Below are positions 11,721 to 23,879 of a stretch of 64,000 nucleotides of DNA, in pieces. How positions within the stretch are numbered: position 1 is the stretch's first letter; each line of letters begins with the position of its first letter. Position numbers and translations under genes: made by a program. The stretch is taken from positions 64,001 through 128,000 of the forward strand of contig JAQFVV010000999.1 in NCBI GenBank assembly GCA_028023455.1, given 5' to 3'. The stretch is from Epiperipatus broadwayi. Taxonomy: Eukaryota > Onychophora > Udeonychophora > Euonychophora > Peripatidae. The notes below the pieces were generated by a model, which made no database searches, was not told the origin of the DNA, and worked only from the letters and a program-made list of their open reading frames with translations.

Positions 11721-12344
11721 ACTTGTTGTTTAATAAACTTAAATTACATTAATTTAATATTTTTTTCTTAAATAAATAATCTTATTACTTACGCTGATAT
11801 ACACATTCATTCTCCAGAAAATTGTTTTTTTATTTTAAATGCATGTGAAATAGAATTATTCCACATGTTTAGAATATATGAACCATTTTATTAATTGCTC
11901 ACTTTTTACATCAATATTCTGTTCTCAATATTATCTAAAATTATAAGACCAACAATACCCCATTTTATATAAGACAATGGTCTTCCAATTAGTCATTTGA
12001 AAGTGATCTGTAGTTGTTATAATATAAATAAACGATTGTCACCTAATGTCAACCTGGTTGATAATCTTGTAATTCATAAGAGTGACTGACATTGGCTGGC
12101 AACTTTGTAAATATCTTCAAAATAAACATATAAATTATAGAATTATTAATTATAATGTAGTTCAGGTAAAAACATTCATCAAATTTGAGAGGAAATAGGA
12201 TATATATCTTTATCTTTAACTCAATGTTAAAGAGCCAATTAATTCTCTACACTGTTTAGTTAATGCATTTTGATGATCAGATCATCTATATAATTAGCTC
12301 CATTCATAGAAAAATTATTGCTGCAATGACCAGCACATATAAAA

Positions 12345-12400
12345 TGGACAGTAGGAACTTACAATGTCAGTTCTAAAGCATCTATGAAAAGTCAAATTGT
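12345..12400 (+). pseudogene. possible LINE endonuclease N-terminus
   Basis: ataaaatggacagtaggaac and the following bases translate to WTVGTYNVSSKASM, resembling the first strand (GTyNVRtl) of LINE endonucleases. It is short and isolated, so the call is tentative. Confidence 0.3.
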
Positions 12401-12409
12401 CTCATTTTT

Positions 12410-15400
12410 TGTGCAACTGTCATATCTCAACATATTTTCAACTAATAGACTAGTCAGATTCCATCTTATCTTGTCTGGATTAATAAGTCATTACCCTGAG
12501 ATAGTCAATTATAAATAAATTATATTCATTGCCAAAATAGACCAAATAAGATGATATTCAATGATTATAGTAGATCTCATTATGAAAGGGATTTGGCTTT
12601 GTATATTCAAAACTAGTTGAAGGTAAAGAGATAACAATTTATTATGAGTCTGAATCACAGTTTGCACATTTCCAGCCACATTGCTCAATCAGTGATACAA
12701 GATCACAGTAGAACAGGAAGCTTCTAAAATAAAATGACTTATGAGATATGTAATCACAAGACCCATGAAAGTGTCAGTATCTCTACTCATGAGGCAAACT
12801 GTTAAGGTACAAGTGGATGTTGTTAGTAATATTAGACAGAGTTGTGTGACAACTAGTCACAATACCTCATCAATAGTATATGGTTTTCATTAATAAATAT
12901 TTAGTCATGTTTATGAAAGTTTGTGTTTATTATAATCATGCATAAATACAACAGATTTAGTGCAGTCATGCTATTTTTATGTCTTTCATATTTAGTATTA
13001 AAATTTGCAGCTAACATTATTAGCAAACAATAAAAAATAATCAATCAATATGCATGTTGTAATTTGATTTGTATAAAGATCAGCCTTCCTGTCAAAAGTT
13101 GTTTTTATATGTGTTATTAAAAATTGATAGCTAACATTATTAGGGCACCAATACAATATTAAAAAGTTAAATAGTTGAAAAAAATACTTTTTTTCTCTTC
13201 AGGCACGAAAAAACATCAAAATGGCTTTAATTGGCTCATTAGAAGAGTTTCATCCAATCTGTCCTAAAAAATTTAATCTTACATAAATCCAATTACTTTT
13301 CTGTATGCAAGCTAATCTAATTTAAAAGCCCAAATAAAAATTACCAATCTTAGAATCAATCTGTGGGCTAAAGATATGAAGGATTATAAATACTTGCAGA
13401 AGCCATGATGCCAGCTGATCTTGATTTTGATAAATTATAATTTTACTGTGAATATTTTTCTCAACATTCATAACATTAATTCAGAGATATCACTTCAATG
13501 TCAGTACACAAGGAGAAGAGGAGAAACAGATATTTTGGTGCTAATTTCAGAAAATCAAACTTAGAAGTGCAACTTTAAACAGTTGCTAAAGTAAGCCATG
13601 GAATATTTATTCTTTATGTAATAAAATACTACAAAGTTAGGGTGAAGCTGTTAAAAGAGTGTGGCATTATGTTTGATTCAGCTCTTTTTATGTGACTCTA
13701 ACTGAAACAACAGTTAATAGAAATCATTCCAGGATTAATGCTATAAATCAGAAAGTCTGATCATTTAAATATTTCCTTCATAAGAATGATCTTATAGAAT
13801 GCAATATTTATAATAAAATTATTATAATTTGTTATAGACATGACAAATCAAAACATTCACACACCAAATGTCCACACCACTCAGGGATAGACTGTAAATT
13901 TCACAAGCATGCAGATATCAAAAATGCTATTTGTTTTTCAAAAAAATACATAGTTCAGAAAAGAATGAAAGCTTTCATTCCAAACAGCTGGAACAGGAAT
14001 GTAAAATAAAATTATTAATTTCTGTATAAATGATATTAGGCTCATTAATTTAGATTTCACAAGCATTATTATTGATACAGGAATAACAATAAAAATGAGC
14101 ACCAGGTCTGTGGTGTGCATTGTGTGAAGAAAATGTGGGCTGTACTTAATAAAAATAATTACCACATGCATCCTATTAGAAACATAATAACTGAATGGAA
14201 AAACAAATATCATTGCTGAGTCACAAATGGAAAAGTTAATATGCTTAGTTAAACAATTTATTTGTTTTTTTTTTTATTTTGTCTGCTATTGAACATCAAT
14301 TTATTAGCTCATGATTGGTGCAATTACATGGAATTTATAGTGACATATATGAACCAGATTACAAATACAATCAAAAAGGGTCAAACCAAATATAACTGAT
14401 AATAAAATGCTTTTGAACCTTGGACAATCCATGAAAAAAAGCACTGATGTATATTTAAGGGAATCACTAAATGAGTTCCAGCTGTAGTGATAAAATATTA
14501 TAATCATTGCTTATACAAGCAAGATAAATCCAGTAATATCACAGAAAACAGTTGAGGTTGAAATATACATCACCAATCAACAGTGAAAATTTATCAGAAA
14601 ACAGTGACATATCATATTAGTAAAAAGCCAACATCAAGCAATCATGAGTTACAATTCAACAATAATTGTTGTACAATGTTCAAAGTCATCACATATACAA
14701 AAAATATACTGATGATGACAGAATATGACAAATCATCCCAAAAATATATCTCAATGACAACATTATCCAGGGCTAATTTTAGCCAGAGAAAGATTGTAAA
14801 CCTTCAATGCCTGTATTAGCTTTACTTTAGCCTGATTGGACTAAGCATTTGTTAACAAAAACCAATAGACTTATGAATAGATAACACACATCTAATATCA
14901 TATTCAAGTCAAAGAGTGGAGATGTGATGTGAATCAAATTGTTTTCATTATAAAGCTATTCTTCTGGAAATAGTTAGTCCAGTTGGACATAAGAGAGACA
15001 AAGGCAATATATTGTCAAACCAGAATGTCAATACACACATGGTCTGATATATAGTTAAAGCAGTGAAGCAAGCTCATATTAGAACTGGATGATACTATAA
15101 AACAAATCACATAAGGCAAAAGCTTCCAAAAACAACTAGAAATGATACCACACTTACTAGTGAGGAATATCTCTGTGATATATAAACTTACAATCACATC
15201 TGAAATATTTTACAGTAATAGTTGCATACAACTAGAAACTATGTTTAGCTAAATGTATTAGTGGTATGTATAGCAGTTGTATATATTGTAAATACATATT
15301 AGTATATTTGTTTTAATTAATAAATATTTAATCTTATCTTTATAAATCTGTGTTTATTACATTTTCACTTACACATAACCAAAAACCTTTTTTTCTGCAG

Positions 15401-16050
15401 TTATTACTCCATTGAACTTTAATATTAAGATTTAATATCAATTATAAATTATCACTGCTAACAATATATTCATTGCAGCTCCATTTTAGTCTTTTATTTA
15501 TTTCAATGATAACAATAATAAGTGTGTTTTTCATTTAAGAATTATTTGATATTTTATAATATTTTAGTACTAATATATAAATAACCATACTCAGGGCTCT
15601 CATATGTGGTAGTGAAGGCCATATGAAACACATAGGTGCTTTATCAGAGGACCACCAAGATACCAGTATAATTAATAAAATTTACATTTAAATGATATTG
15701 ATTACATTTTGAATCACATCACTATTAGAAATACAATCTGAAAGCAAATATTTTTATTATTTCTATAGGGGAGAAATACTTCATTATTTAAATTTACTGG
15801 GACAATTGCTCTAGTCTTTAATTTTGAGATTTCAATTACAAAATATACCTCATATATTGTCTAATAATCATGATAAACATAAGTCATGCTGCAATTTTAT
15901 CATGGTAATTTATCAAATTTATATTTATAAATATTTAGATTTCCAAATCATTTTATTATTAGAAACATATTCTTTTTGTAAATATTGTTATTGAAATATA
16001 AGAATACTTTTTTATTTAGACTTCTTGTAACTATTGATCATTCGAAATAT
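12410..16050. other. unclassified, probably decayed repeats
   Basis: No intact gene. At 13,860-13,990 the plus strand gives a coherent stretch (CPHHSGIDCKFHKHADIKN, then a basic run) that looks like an old protein-coding relic of unknown family. The ends of two segments near 12,870-12,930 and 15,300-15,360 resemble each other (attaataaatatttaa(g/t)... tgtttatta). That may mean a dispersed repeat with a common 3' end. A ~45 bp direct repeat containing agctaacattattag occurs near 13,010 and 13,130. Confidence 0.4.
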
Positions 16051-16084
16051 ATAGTATTGATATCCATAAAAATTGTGTCACTTA

Positions 16085-16480
16085 TAAATGAATATGTAGG
16101 TGTGGCTGTGGATATATAGGTGAATTGAGATTTATGTTGGAAAAAAAAAATAAAGAGCACTTGCTGTTATTAAAACCTGTTCAGAAATTGGAACAAAATT
16201 GTAAAGTAGATAATAATATTTCAGCCTCTGTTTTTTACGACCATAATAAATCATGTATTTATGTTTTTGACTGCAAATTGGAAAAAAATAACAATAAAAG
16301 AAAAATAGAAAAACCTATGCTAATATATAAATACAAACATGACATAATTAACTGACAGGCAGCAAAAGTTAACATCATGGAATTGTGGGAAAGTTAGTCT
16401 TTCAAAGTATTAGTTACCAGAAAGATTACTTAGATAATCGAAAACACTTCTAAGTGGATAAATTTTCTAATTATCTAATT
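16085..16480 (+). mobile_element. PLE-3 remnant: GIY-YIG domain and 3' tail
   Basis: The plus strand encodes a degraded GIY-YIG domain. A C-x-C-G-YIG-like start lies around 16,100-16,130. The helix-like stretch MLEKKNKEHLLLLK follows, then a conserved histidine region (FYDHNKSC) up to 16,355. Downstream, at about 16,455-16,475, tcgaaaacacttctaa is a mutated form of the gaaagtacttc ribozyme motif found after the related copy at 23.2 kb. The order endonuclease then ribozyme-like motif is the same in both copies. Stops interrupt the frame. Confidence 0.7.
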
Positions 16481-16599
16481 ACTGTATTTGTAAATATTCA
16501 ATTATATATATCACGAATGCATGAAAACAAATAGTTTGTCCTTATTTATCTTTATAATCAATAAAATGGATGTGCAAATGAATGTTTAAATTACTTAAT

Positions 16600-17000
16600 T
16601 CATCATCATCATTATTGTCAATCATTATCAAACCACACATGTATGAAGGTCTTTCCAAGTTAAATCCATCTTCTTCAATGTCTATCCTCAATTTTTAAAT
16701 GATCCCTGCACACTTTTTATTTCATCCATCAATCTCACATTTTATCTATTTCTGGATGTTTTGCAATCCCAGGAAATACAGTTTAAGATTGCAATCATCC
16801 AAATATTATCATCTCTTCTAGAAAAATGTCCAGCCCACTCCACTTCAGTCTTTTAATTCGTTCAATGATGACAGTATCACCTTATGTTCCCTTACCCATA
16901 TATAATGTTTTTGATATCTTCTTGTTACTCCTAACATGTATCTCTCCATACAAGAATGACCTCCATGAGATGAAATTTTGTTTATCAATGATAAAGAATT
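16600..17000 (-). pseudogene. RTE-like LINE C-terminal fragment
   Basis: The minus strand encodes MERYMLGVTRR, then WVREH, then a degenerate RLKWSGVGW-type segment. This is the conserved region after the reverse transcriptase in RTE-like LINEs. It closely matches the better preserved copy at 37,163-37,700 (MERCMLGVTRRDRKHNVWVRE). Several stops and frameshifts are present. The 3' end carries a short trinucleotide-rich tail (atgatgatgatg on the minus strand, 16,600-16,613), which is common for such elements. Confidence 0.8.
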
Positions 17001-17009
17001 TAGATTAAT

Positions 17010-17726
17010 AATAGTGGGTGAAACTAGAATGTGGGTTCATAGGATTAATTCCATGCTCTCTTGTGTATACATTTTTAATTACATATTGTGTTTTATTTTG
17101 TTTTATTAAACCATAATTTCTAATTACATGTTTTATTTAAGTAACCTTTCCAATTTTTAATATTGATTTATCTTTGTTTTCATATTGTCTTGTTACACAG
17201 TATACTTATCTTCTTAAATGTGGTCCTAGATTGTTGTCTAGCTACTAAGTTGTAATTGATGCATAATCCAGACTTTGCTTCAAATCTAAAGAAAACAGAA
17301 TGAGTAAACATAATTTTTAAAAATATATTGTTGCATGCCAAAATTTTTAATTTGTAACAAATTTCATGATGGTCATATTGTTATTGCAATTCTTATGATC
17401 ATAATGAAAACCCTATATTTATGCATTACATTATCAAAAATGTATTGAGTAAAATAATCAAATTGATTGATTATTTATAGCTATCCAACATAAAATATGA
17501 AAGAATGAAATAATGTGGAAGGCACTTAATGGCTTCAATATGTTGAGTAAACATTGAATATTTAAAATTTGTTCCCTTAAGTTAATTTTATTGTGTTTAG
17601 AAATGCTTACAATTTATATAGCAATAATATTCTTATCTTATCTGCCATTTTGATTTTTGTATGTCATTTACCCGTCAGATATAAATTATTCTTGGTTGTT
17701 GTACTTGCAGTTGATTTTTTCTCCAG

Positions 17727-17766
<40 letters not shown>

Positions 17767-18420
17767 CTATATATATATATATATTGTATATATTACTGTT
17801 ACAGGTTAATTACAGTATTGATTTATATTTAACATGGCAGACCTCAATTGCATTCTGTATAAACAGATTTTGTGAATATTTAAAATTTATTTAATCTGTT
17901 TTATTATGTAAAATTATTAGAACAATAAATTTTCACATCTTAACTTAGGTAACACATGTATAGCAAAATCATATGAACAACAGGGGTCATTACTGATAGA
18001 ATTCACAATCGATACTGAATTTTTAATTGAAGATTTTATGACAGTTATGGTTGTCAAATGCAATATTTTCCAATATAAAAGAGGCAATTTTAATTTATTA
18101 CTTTATCTGTATGATACTTAACTGTTAAAAACATTTTTTTTTTTTTTTTTACAACAATTTTTGATTCTTGTTACTGGTGTTGACTTTTTCTAAATGGTAT
18201 TTTGAAAGAATTTGTTCTCTGTAACCTAAAGGCAATTTCAAGTATATAATTAAGGTTGTCACCAGTAATGTCTGATATACTATCTTTTAATAAAGCATTG
18301 CAGGTTATGAGTCTAGACGAACATGTGTTGATATTGTCCTGCTCATCATCCATTAAAATCTAGATCATGCAATATGATTATATCAATAAAAAATAATTTA
18401 TTGACTTAGTAAATCTGTAA
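17010..18420. other. A+T-rich DNA with (TA)n at 17,731-17,785
   Basis: No gene recognised. The TA tract is flanked by agattta and taaatct, which are complementary, so the tract can extrude as a hairpin. Confidence 0.5.
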
Positions 18421-18452
18421 AACACTTAATATATATATATATATATATATAT

Positions 18453-18544
18453 GTCTTGCATTGGTGGACGTGAGTTCAGCGCGAATGCCTTGCACTTACA
18501 GGGTTGCGGGTTCGCGTTCCGGCCGATATGACACTTAAAAAAAC
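18453..18544 (+). mobile_element. tRNA-derived SINE, copy 1
   Basis: A ~95 bp element with tRNA-like A-box region (ggtggacgtgagttcag) and B box (ggttcgcgttcc), ending in a conserved ..gacacttaaaaa tail. It is flanked by acacttaatatat on both sides, a target-site duplication. The same unit occurs five more times in the window. Confidence 0.85.
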
Positions 18545-18559
18545 ACACTTAATATATTA

Positions 18560-20340
18560 AGTAAAATTAAAAACAATTATAAGATAGTAATGAAAGCGAA
18601 GCAAATAAAATGTGTTAACTAATTCATAAACATACTAGTTTTTTTTTTTTTAATGATGTAACAAGTCTATGATCTTTCAGCTCTGCTTCTGAAAGAGGTT
18701 TAACAGAATATATGCCTTTTTTATCGTAAATTTAATTGGAAATCAATAAATTTTATGAAAAATAATATAGGATTAAAATAAAATAGTCTGTACAAAAGTT
18801 TTGCACAGACTGATGTAGAAAAACAAACAATATTTTTTTTTATATAATTAAATGTTATTTCAATTTGAACTTAATGCAGAGTTAATTGGTATGTCAAGTA
18901 CACTAAACACATTTAACAAGGTAACATAGATAAATAGAACTAAAGTTATAACATATCACAATAGTACAGAAGGGTTTAAACAGGTGTAAAAGTAGCACTA
19001 CCTTTTAATCAAGAATCAGAAAGACAACAGTGCAGACTGATAAGAAAAAGAGAAGATAAAATGATCATGGAGAAGTAGAACAGTTGTTACCAGCAAGAAA
19101 GATGAACTGATGAAATAGTATAATTATCCAAATGAAATGTAATGTAGTAGCTGTTGAATTTTATCCCTAATAGAAAAGCAAAACTGCAGTTAATACTTTT
19201 CTACAGAGTATTATAGTAAAATAGCTTTAAATTTTTGAATAGTATAGGACTGTTGAAAATTATTATTCAATTCATCTAAACAAAAAATAATAATAATCTT
19301 CACTGTTTTACAATATTTTTCATGTGTATCTATAAAAATGTAAGCACCACCATATAAAACCTTTACCTATGTTGCTTGATCTAGATACGATCACTGTTCA
19401 TGGATAAGCCACAACTTGCTTACATGAAGAAACAATCTTCAGTAACAGAAAATAACTCTGTCATAAAATCTATTTTTATCTACAACCATGGATGTCAAAA
19501 ATGTTAAATAAAATGAAGACAAAATATATAAAACAATTATCAAAAATGCACAAGAAATGTGAAACTATGTTAGTAATAGAAACTATGTTAAAAGCATTCC
19601 ATTACATGTGTAATATTTTTCTAATATATTTGAATATAAAATCTGAAATGTAATATTAGTAGCGATATCAGTATATATTCATATTTACAATTAAATAAAA
19701 TGCATGTTAATTTCAATATGTTCTATTTCTTTTATGATTTTTCGATGATTGGAAATACATAAGCTGCAATTTCCTTAGTATATTTTGTGTTAATTTGTGT
19801 AAAAAATGTTATTTTATAATCAGTTGTTTTATTTTAGTATTTTTGAACTCATTTCAAACATGTACCGTTAATAGGCCATTGAACCTGAGAAGTCATGCAA
19901 TCCACTGGATAACAAGCTATGGTAATAAAAATATGCTGGGCCAAGAATCATTAGAATAATAATTGATGTCGAAGTATGATTTTTATAAAGAAACTTATGT
20001 CTAATGTTTGGAAATAAAAAAGACTTTCCACTAATTAGGTGATATTTATTCTAAAACAAATTTATTAATGCAAAACAATTGATACATGATTATATTGAAT
20101 AATTATATATTTGAATAAATAGTAAATTGGTCATCTAGTCCTTACCCAAAGGCTATTTTCCCTATGAAGATGTATACAAATCCATTTGATCTAGTCTATT
20201 CCATTTAGTGTATTAAAACGTTTTTAAAATAAAAAGCAATCAGAACCTATCTATATTTGAATTCATTATATCTTTGAGCAAAATGTAAATTTATCATCTA
20301 GTTTTGAACAAAGTCTACTTTCCTATGAAGATGCATATAA
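18560..20340. other. unclassified A+T-rich DNA
   Basis: No gene, LINE, PLE or LTR signature recognised. Confidence 0.5.
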
Positions 20341-20344
20341 GTCC

Positions 20345-21400
20345 ATTTGCTCTTATCTATTCAGGTGGTATATTAAAAAGATTCCATGTCTCGTCATAGA
20401 GGAATTCTGTGGCCAAGGTTTTGTCTCTTTCCTTTATTTTCCTAATCACATTGCCAAAGAGATGATCTTCATCTGGTTGGAGTAAAGTATATAATTTGCC
20501 ACACCTGACCAGCCAGATTGAGTAGATAAGAAAAACAGATAACCTTATAATATGAATACCTCTGCAATGAATGCATACTTTGAGATCCATGATGTGATAA
20601 TAGTCTATAACGGAATTATTATATATGAGGCTTCCAATCCCAAAGCATGACTTAATAACATGCTCAAATGTTTCATTATATCTCTGGCAATTTGGGCATG
20701 TTGGTTCCACTTTGGTGATCAGCCTTCTATACCTGAGAAACCAATTTGTTGGCATAGTAAACAGATCTTGATAATAAAGTCCAGGTATTTTGGTTCGAGG
20801 GCCCAGAACTTAAACAAAGTAATTATTTTTTGTTTGACAAGCAGAGTTGTGGTTTAATAGGGAATAGATCTGAGCTTATGATGGGATATGCATCCCACAT
20901 TTTAATTTTTCCTTGAAAAGATGGTTCTGTATTCCGATTTTATCATATTAGAGTGCTTATTAGTTGGTCAAGCCAACATATTTTTCAAGGTGGAGGCTGG
21001 TAAGTGGGATGAATTATTTCTATAATCTGGCCATGGCTATATTTTGGGATCAGGTTATATATCAGAGTGTGAAATTTTTGGTGTAAAATGGCTGGAATGG
21101 AGTGAAGCGACATATAATTTAACTTCTTTGGTCTTTGCATGTTACTAATACTTATGGCAATGGTATGGCCCTTCCAGAAGAGCCTTGAGCATAGTTTATT
21201 GATTTGTTTAAAAAATGTTTTGGTTACAGTCATTACCGGAAGGAAATATGAAATCCTCAAGATGATCAAATTGCCATCACAATGATTTTTATACTTAATG
21301 TAAACCATTACATTTATATTCCAAGAATTTTGTACAGAATATTGCCTTTACAATCTCAATATTTAAATCTAAACACTGTAATGTAAAAAAAAAAGATATA
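20345..21400 (-). pseudogene. LINE post-RT region and C-terminal zinc knuckle
   Basis: On the minus strand, 21,308-20,985 encodes a typical post-RT segment (TKTFFKQINKLCSRLFWKG, then a PKKLNYMSLHS block equivalent to the usual GGLGL region). Next, 20,755-20,357 encodes CPNCQRYNETFEHVIKSC, the C-x2-C-x..-E-x2-H-x4-C zinc knuckle found near the C-terminus of many LINE ORF2 proteins. That knuckle is thought to bind the element RNA or DNA during target-primed reverse transcription. The RT itself lies outside or is lost. The two frames are not continuous, so this is a 5'-truncated, broken copy. It is a different family from the RTE-like copies in this window. Confidence 0.8.
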
Positions 21401-21594
21401 TATCTTCCTCAATATCAACCTAATATTAGTACGAAAAGCATTCAAATTATCAAAGCAAAATCTTCAGCAGCCAATAAAATATCTAATAAGTATTTAATTA
21501 TAAGTAATTTGAACGTGGACTTTTAAGCATTTTACAGCTATCCACTCCATCTGATGCAACTGTTATAGAAAACCAGGTACATGTGAACAGGTAA

Positions 21595-21653
21595 ATGATC
21601 ACTAATATACGTATTTCGCACTGAATCTACACTCATCATCTGGTCCAGATCAT
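21595..21653 (-). ncRNA. hammerhead-like motif in a PLE terminal repeat
   Basis: Minus strand: atgatc pairs with gatcat as outer stem I. The core atgatgag is one base off cTGATGAg. GAAA follows, then the palindrome atacgtat as a short stem III. The order and spacing match type I hammerheads reported in PLE terminal repeats. Stem II is poorly paired in this copy. Related copies lie at 22,956 and 23,720. Confidence 0.45.
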
Positions 21654-22255
21654 CAACATATATATATAATCAGGGTTCAGTTTATATTATGATAGCAAAT
21701 CTTTAAACTATACCGAAAAGACTTGAATCTTTTCTACCCTTCTAATTACACTAAATGAGGTATAGATAATATACTTGTATTTAAATATAATTAAGAAATG
21801 TTTAAAAAAAAGATTCATAATAGTATTTTAATACAGTCATTGCAAATTAAAAAAAGATTTATCAGAACCAATTACTCTTTTTTTTTTTAAATTTATGAAA
21901 TAAACTCTTATTCGACAATTCCCTGACTAATAAAGAGAATAATGTTATATTTTATCAGCAGATAAGTTTCATATTTTTATGAAACAAAACGTCATTAATA
22001 GATTTCAATCTACCAATTGATTGATACATATTTTCAAAATGTAATCTATCAAAAATACAATCATTCCCTATACCAAAACAATTAATTTAACGAAAATTAA
22101 AAACAAAAAAATTAGTCACAAATTTGACTGATATATAATAAATACCTCTACTAAAATCGAAAATATAAATTAAAGCAACCTTATCGTTGTGCGACTTAAT
22201 TTTAAAAAGTTGCAAACAACTTTTCATTTTTTAATTTATTTTTTAAAACATTCAT

Positions 22256-22520
22256 TCTTTTTTTTTTTTTTGAAAGCAATTTAAAATCAGTTCTTTTCAT
22301 TATTTAAATCTAAAGAAATGACATCTTAAAATAACTATTGATTATCAATACAAAATTGTTTGCTTTGTCTTCCTTTTTTTTGGTTTTTTTTTTCACCAAG
22401 AATTGGGAATTGGGGGGGAAATTAGGGGGTGGGGTTTGGGTGGGGGGTTGTGGTTTTTTTGGGGGTGGGGGGGGTGGTGGTAAAGGGATTTTTGGTAGGG
22501 TGGGGGGGGGAGTCCTTAAT
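22256..22520 (+). other. poly-T / G-run tract
   Basis: After T-rich runs (22,256-22,271 and 22,370-22,394), bases 22,400-22,511 contain many runs of 4-9 G separated by T-rich spacers. The tract is strongly strand-asymmetric and could form G-quadruplexes. It is unlike anything else in this A+T-rich window. It may be real or a consensus error in a low-quality read region. The open frame through it (glycine-rich) is not credible as a gene. Confidence 0.7.
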
Positions 22521-22642
22521 AAGAAAATACTAACAATCTGGAAACTAATTTTAAAAGAATGTTTGTTTCGGGGGCAACATATTTGTAAAAGTATTTTCTT
22601 TGGAGCTTGAGTATTTTTTATTAGTACAATAAATATAAATAG

Positions 22643-22740
22643 TCAAGCGTTGGTGGCCCAGTAGTTGGCATAACTGCCTTCCAACCAGCTGTTTCTGGTT
22701 TGCTTCCTGGTCAACGCATTTGACATTTAAAAAATAAATT
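22643..22740 (+). mobile_element. tRNA-derived SINE, copy 2
   Basis: A box region ggtggcccagtagttggca, B box ggtttgcttcctgg and tail gacatttaaaaaataa. It is flanked by the duplication aatataaatag (22,632-22,642 and 22,741-22,751). It is more diverged from the other five copies in the middle, so it may be a subfamily. Confidence 0.8.
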
Positions 22741-22955
22741 AATATAAATAGCCAAAATAAAATTAATTACTACATTTCTAAAGAGTAAAATAAAATACAA
22801 TTCTATAACGTAAATTTAAGTCAAACATTCCATTACGCTATTTATTATGATTATTTATAATTACCTATATTATTTAATTAAAGAGGATTTGAACCCAGAC
22901 TTTATTCTCTCTAATATGACCAATACACATGACCACATACATGTGAAAAAAGTAA

Positions 22956-23013
22956 ATGATCACCAATACAGTATTTCGTACTAAAAAAGCATTCATCAGT
23001 TTGTTCAGATCAT
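22956..23013 (-). ncRNA. hammerhead ribozyme-like motif with intact CUGAUGA core
   Basis: Minus strand in order: atgatc (outer stem I), ctgatga (exact hammerhead core 1), atgct-ttttt-agtac (stem II, one A.C mismatch at its base and one G.U), gaaa (core 2), atac-t-gtat (short stem III), then ttggtgatcat. In the last part gatcat closes stem I. It is the best core of the three copies in this cluster. I infer an RNA self-cleavage site in a PLE terminal repeat. Confidence 0.5.
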
Positions 23014-23155
23014 TATTTCCCATTATATATATATATATAACTCTAAAATTATTTATTCAAATTTTAATTAAAAATAATATTAGAGTTATTATTTCCCATT
23101 ATATATATATATATAAAACTCTAAAATTATTTATTCAAATTTTAATTAAAAATTG
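23012..23155. repeat. ~70 bp tandem duplication containing (TA)n
   Basis: ttatttcccattatatata followed by a TA run and actctaaaattatttattcaaa... is present twice (from about 23,012 and 23,089) with few differences. Confidence 0.85.
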
Positions 23156-23480
23156 TATTATATATAAATTGAGATGTAAATGTGGCTTACAATATATATT
23201 GGTGAATCTAAATGTACATTGGAGAAGAGAATAAAAGAGCATATGCTTTTATATAATAGAATTCAAAAAGACAAACAATCACAAAAGGATGTAAATAAAC
23301 CTTCATCATATGTTACATTTGATCACAACAATCTTGTCAATATAGATTTAAATTTGATTATAAAAATATAAAAAGTATGCAAATTGAACGTTGCCACAAT
23401 AAAAGTAAAATAAAAGAGACTATGTTGATTTCGAGAAATCGTCAAATGTTAAAATAACAGAATTGTGGGAGTACTAAACT
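23150..23480 (+). pseudogene. PLE-3 GIY-YIG endonuclease fragment
   Basis: The plus strand encodes YKLRCKCGLQYI, then after a one-base frameshift YIGESKCTLEKRIKEHMLLYNR, then a FDHNN segment. These are the GIY-YIG strand, the YIG motif, the arginine-bearing helix (the R of EKRIKEH) and the conserved histidine region of PLE endonucleases. The cysteine-rich start fits the zinc-associated GIY-YIG variant of PLEs. The RT is absent upstream. It is related to the 16.1 kb copy. Confidence 0.75.
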
Positions 23481-23530
23481 AAACTGAACTATGGGTATTA
23501 TGAAAGTTTGTCTCGTTTTAATTATTCAAT

Positions 23531-23589
23531 GTTATATAGTTGATAACGAGTACAAGTTGTATAGTCGAAAGTACTTCTAATAAAATAAC
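23531..23589 (+). ncRNA. hammerhead-like motif downstream of the PLE-3 endonuclease
   Basis: gttat (23,531-23,535) pairs with ataac (23,585-23,589). Inner stem tag pairs with cta. Core 1 is ttgataa (two changes from ctgatga). A stem II region tac-aagtt-gta follows, then cGAAA, then the palindrome agtact as stem III. The arrangement repeats at 52,619 (minus). It lies about 50 nt after the endonuclease remnant. Confidence 0.45.
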
Positions 23590-23719
23590 TATAATTTATG
23601 TGAATTTTACTGTATTTTAATATATATTGACTTGAATATTACATATCTATATAATCAGCATATGTTTTTATATTAAGATAACAAATTTACAAACTGACCA
23701 CAACAAATGAAAAAGATAA

Positions 23720-23778
23720 ATGATTTCCAATATACTTATTTTATGGTGTACCAGCAGTCATCATTTGGTCTACATCAT
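23720..23778 (-). ncRNA. decayed hammerhead-like motif
   Basis: Minus strand: core atgatga, the second core mutated to aaaa, stem III ataagtat, and inner stem I ccaa/ttgg well paired. It matches the 21,595 and 22,956 motifs in order and flanks. The sequence following it (from about 23,780) matches that following the 21.6 kb copy. Confidence 0.35.
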
Positions 23779-23879
23779 CATCTCACACACACAAATATAA
23801 TCAGTGTTCTGTTTTATAGTAATATAGCAAATCGACAAACTGTTGGACAAGTCCCAATCTTTTTTACCCTCCAAATTTT

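Noticed and set aside
12870-15365. Two segments with similar ends (attaataaatattta...) as LTRs of one element
   Set aside because: Similarity is clear only over the last ~70 bp and no matching starts, PBS or coding region lie between them.
22338-22610. Glycine-rich frame through the G-run tract
   Set aside because: Produced by G runs; no domain, and the tract may be an artefact.
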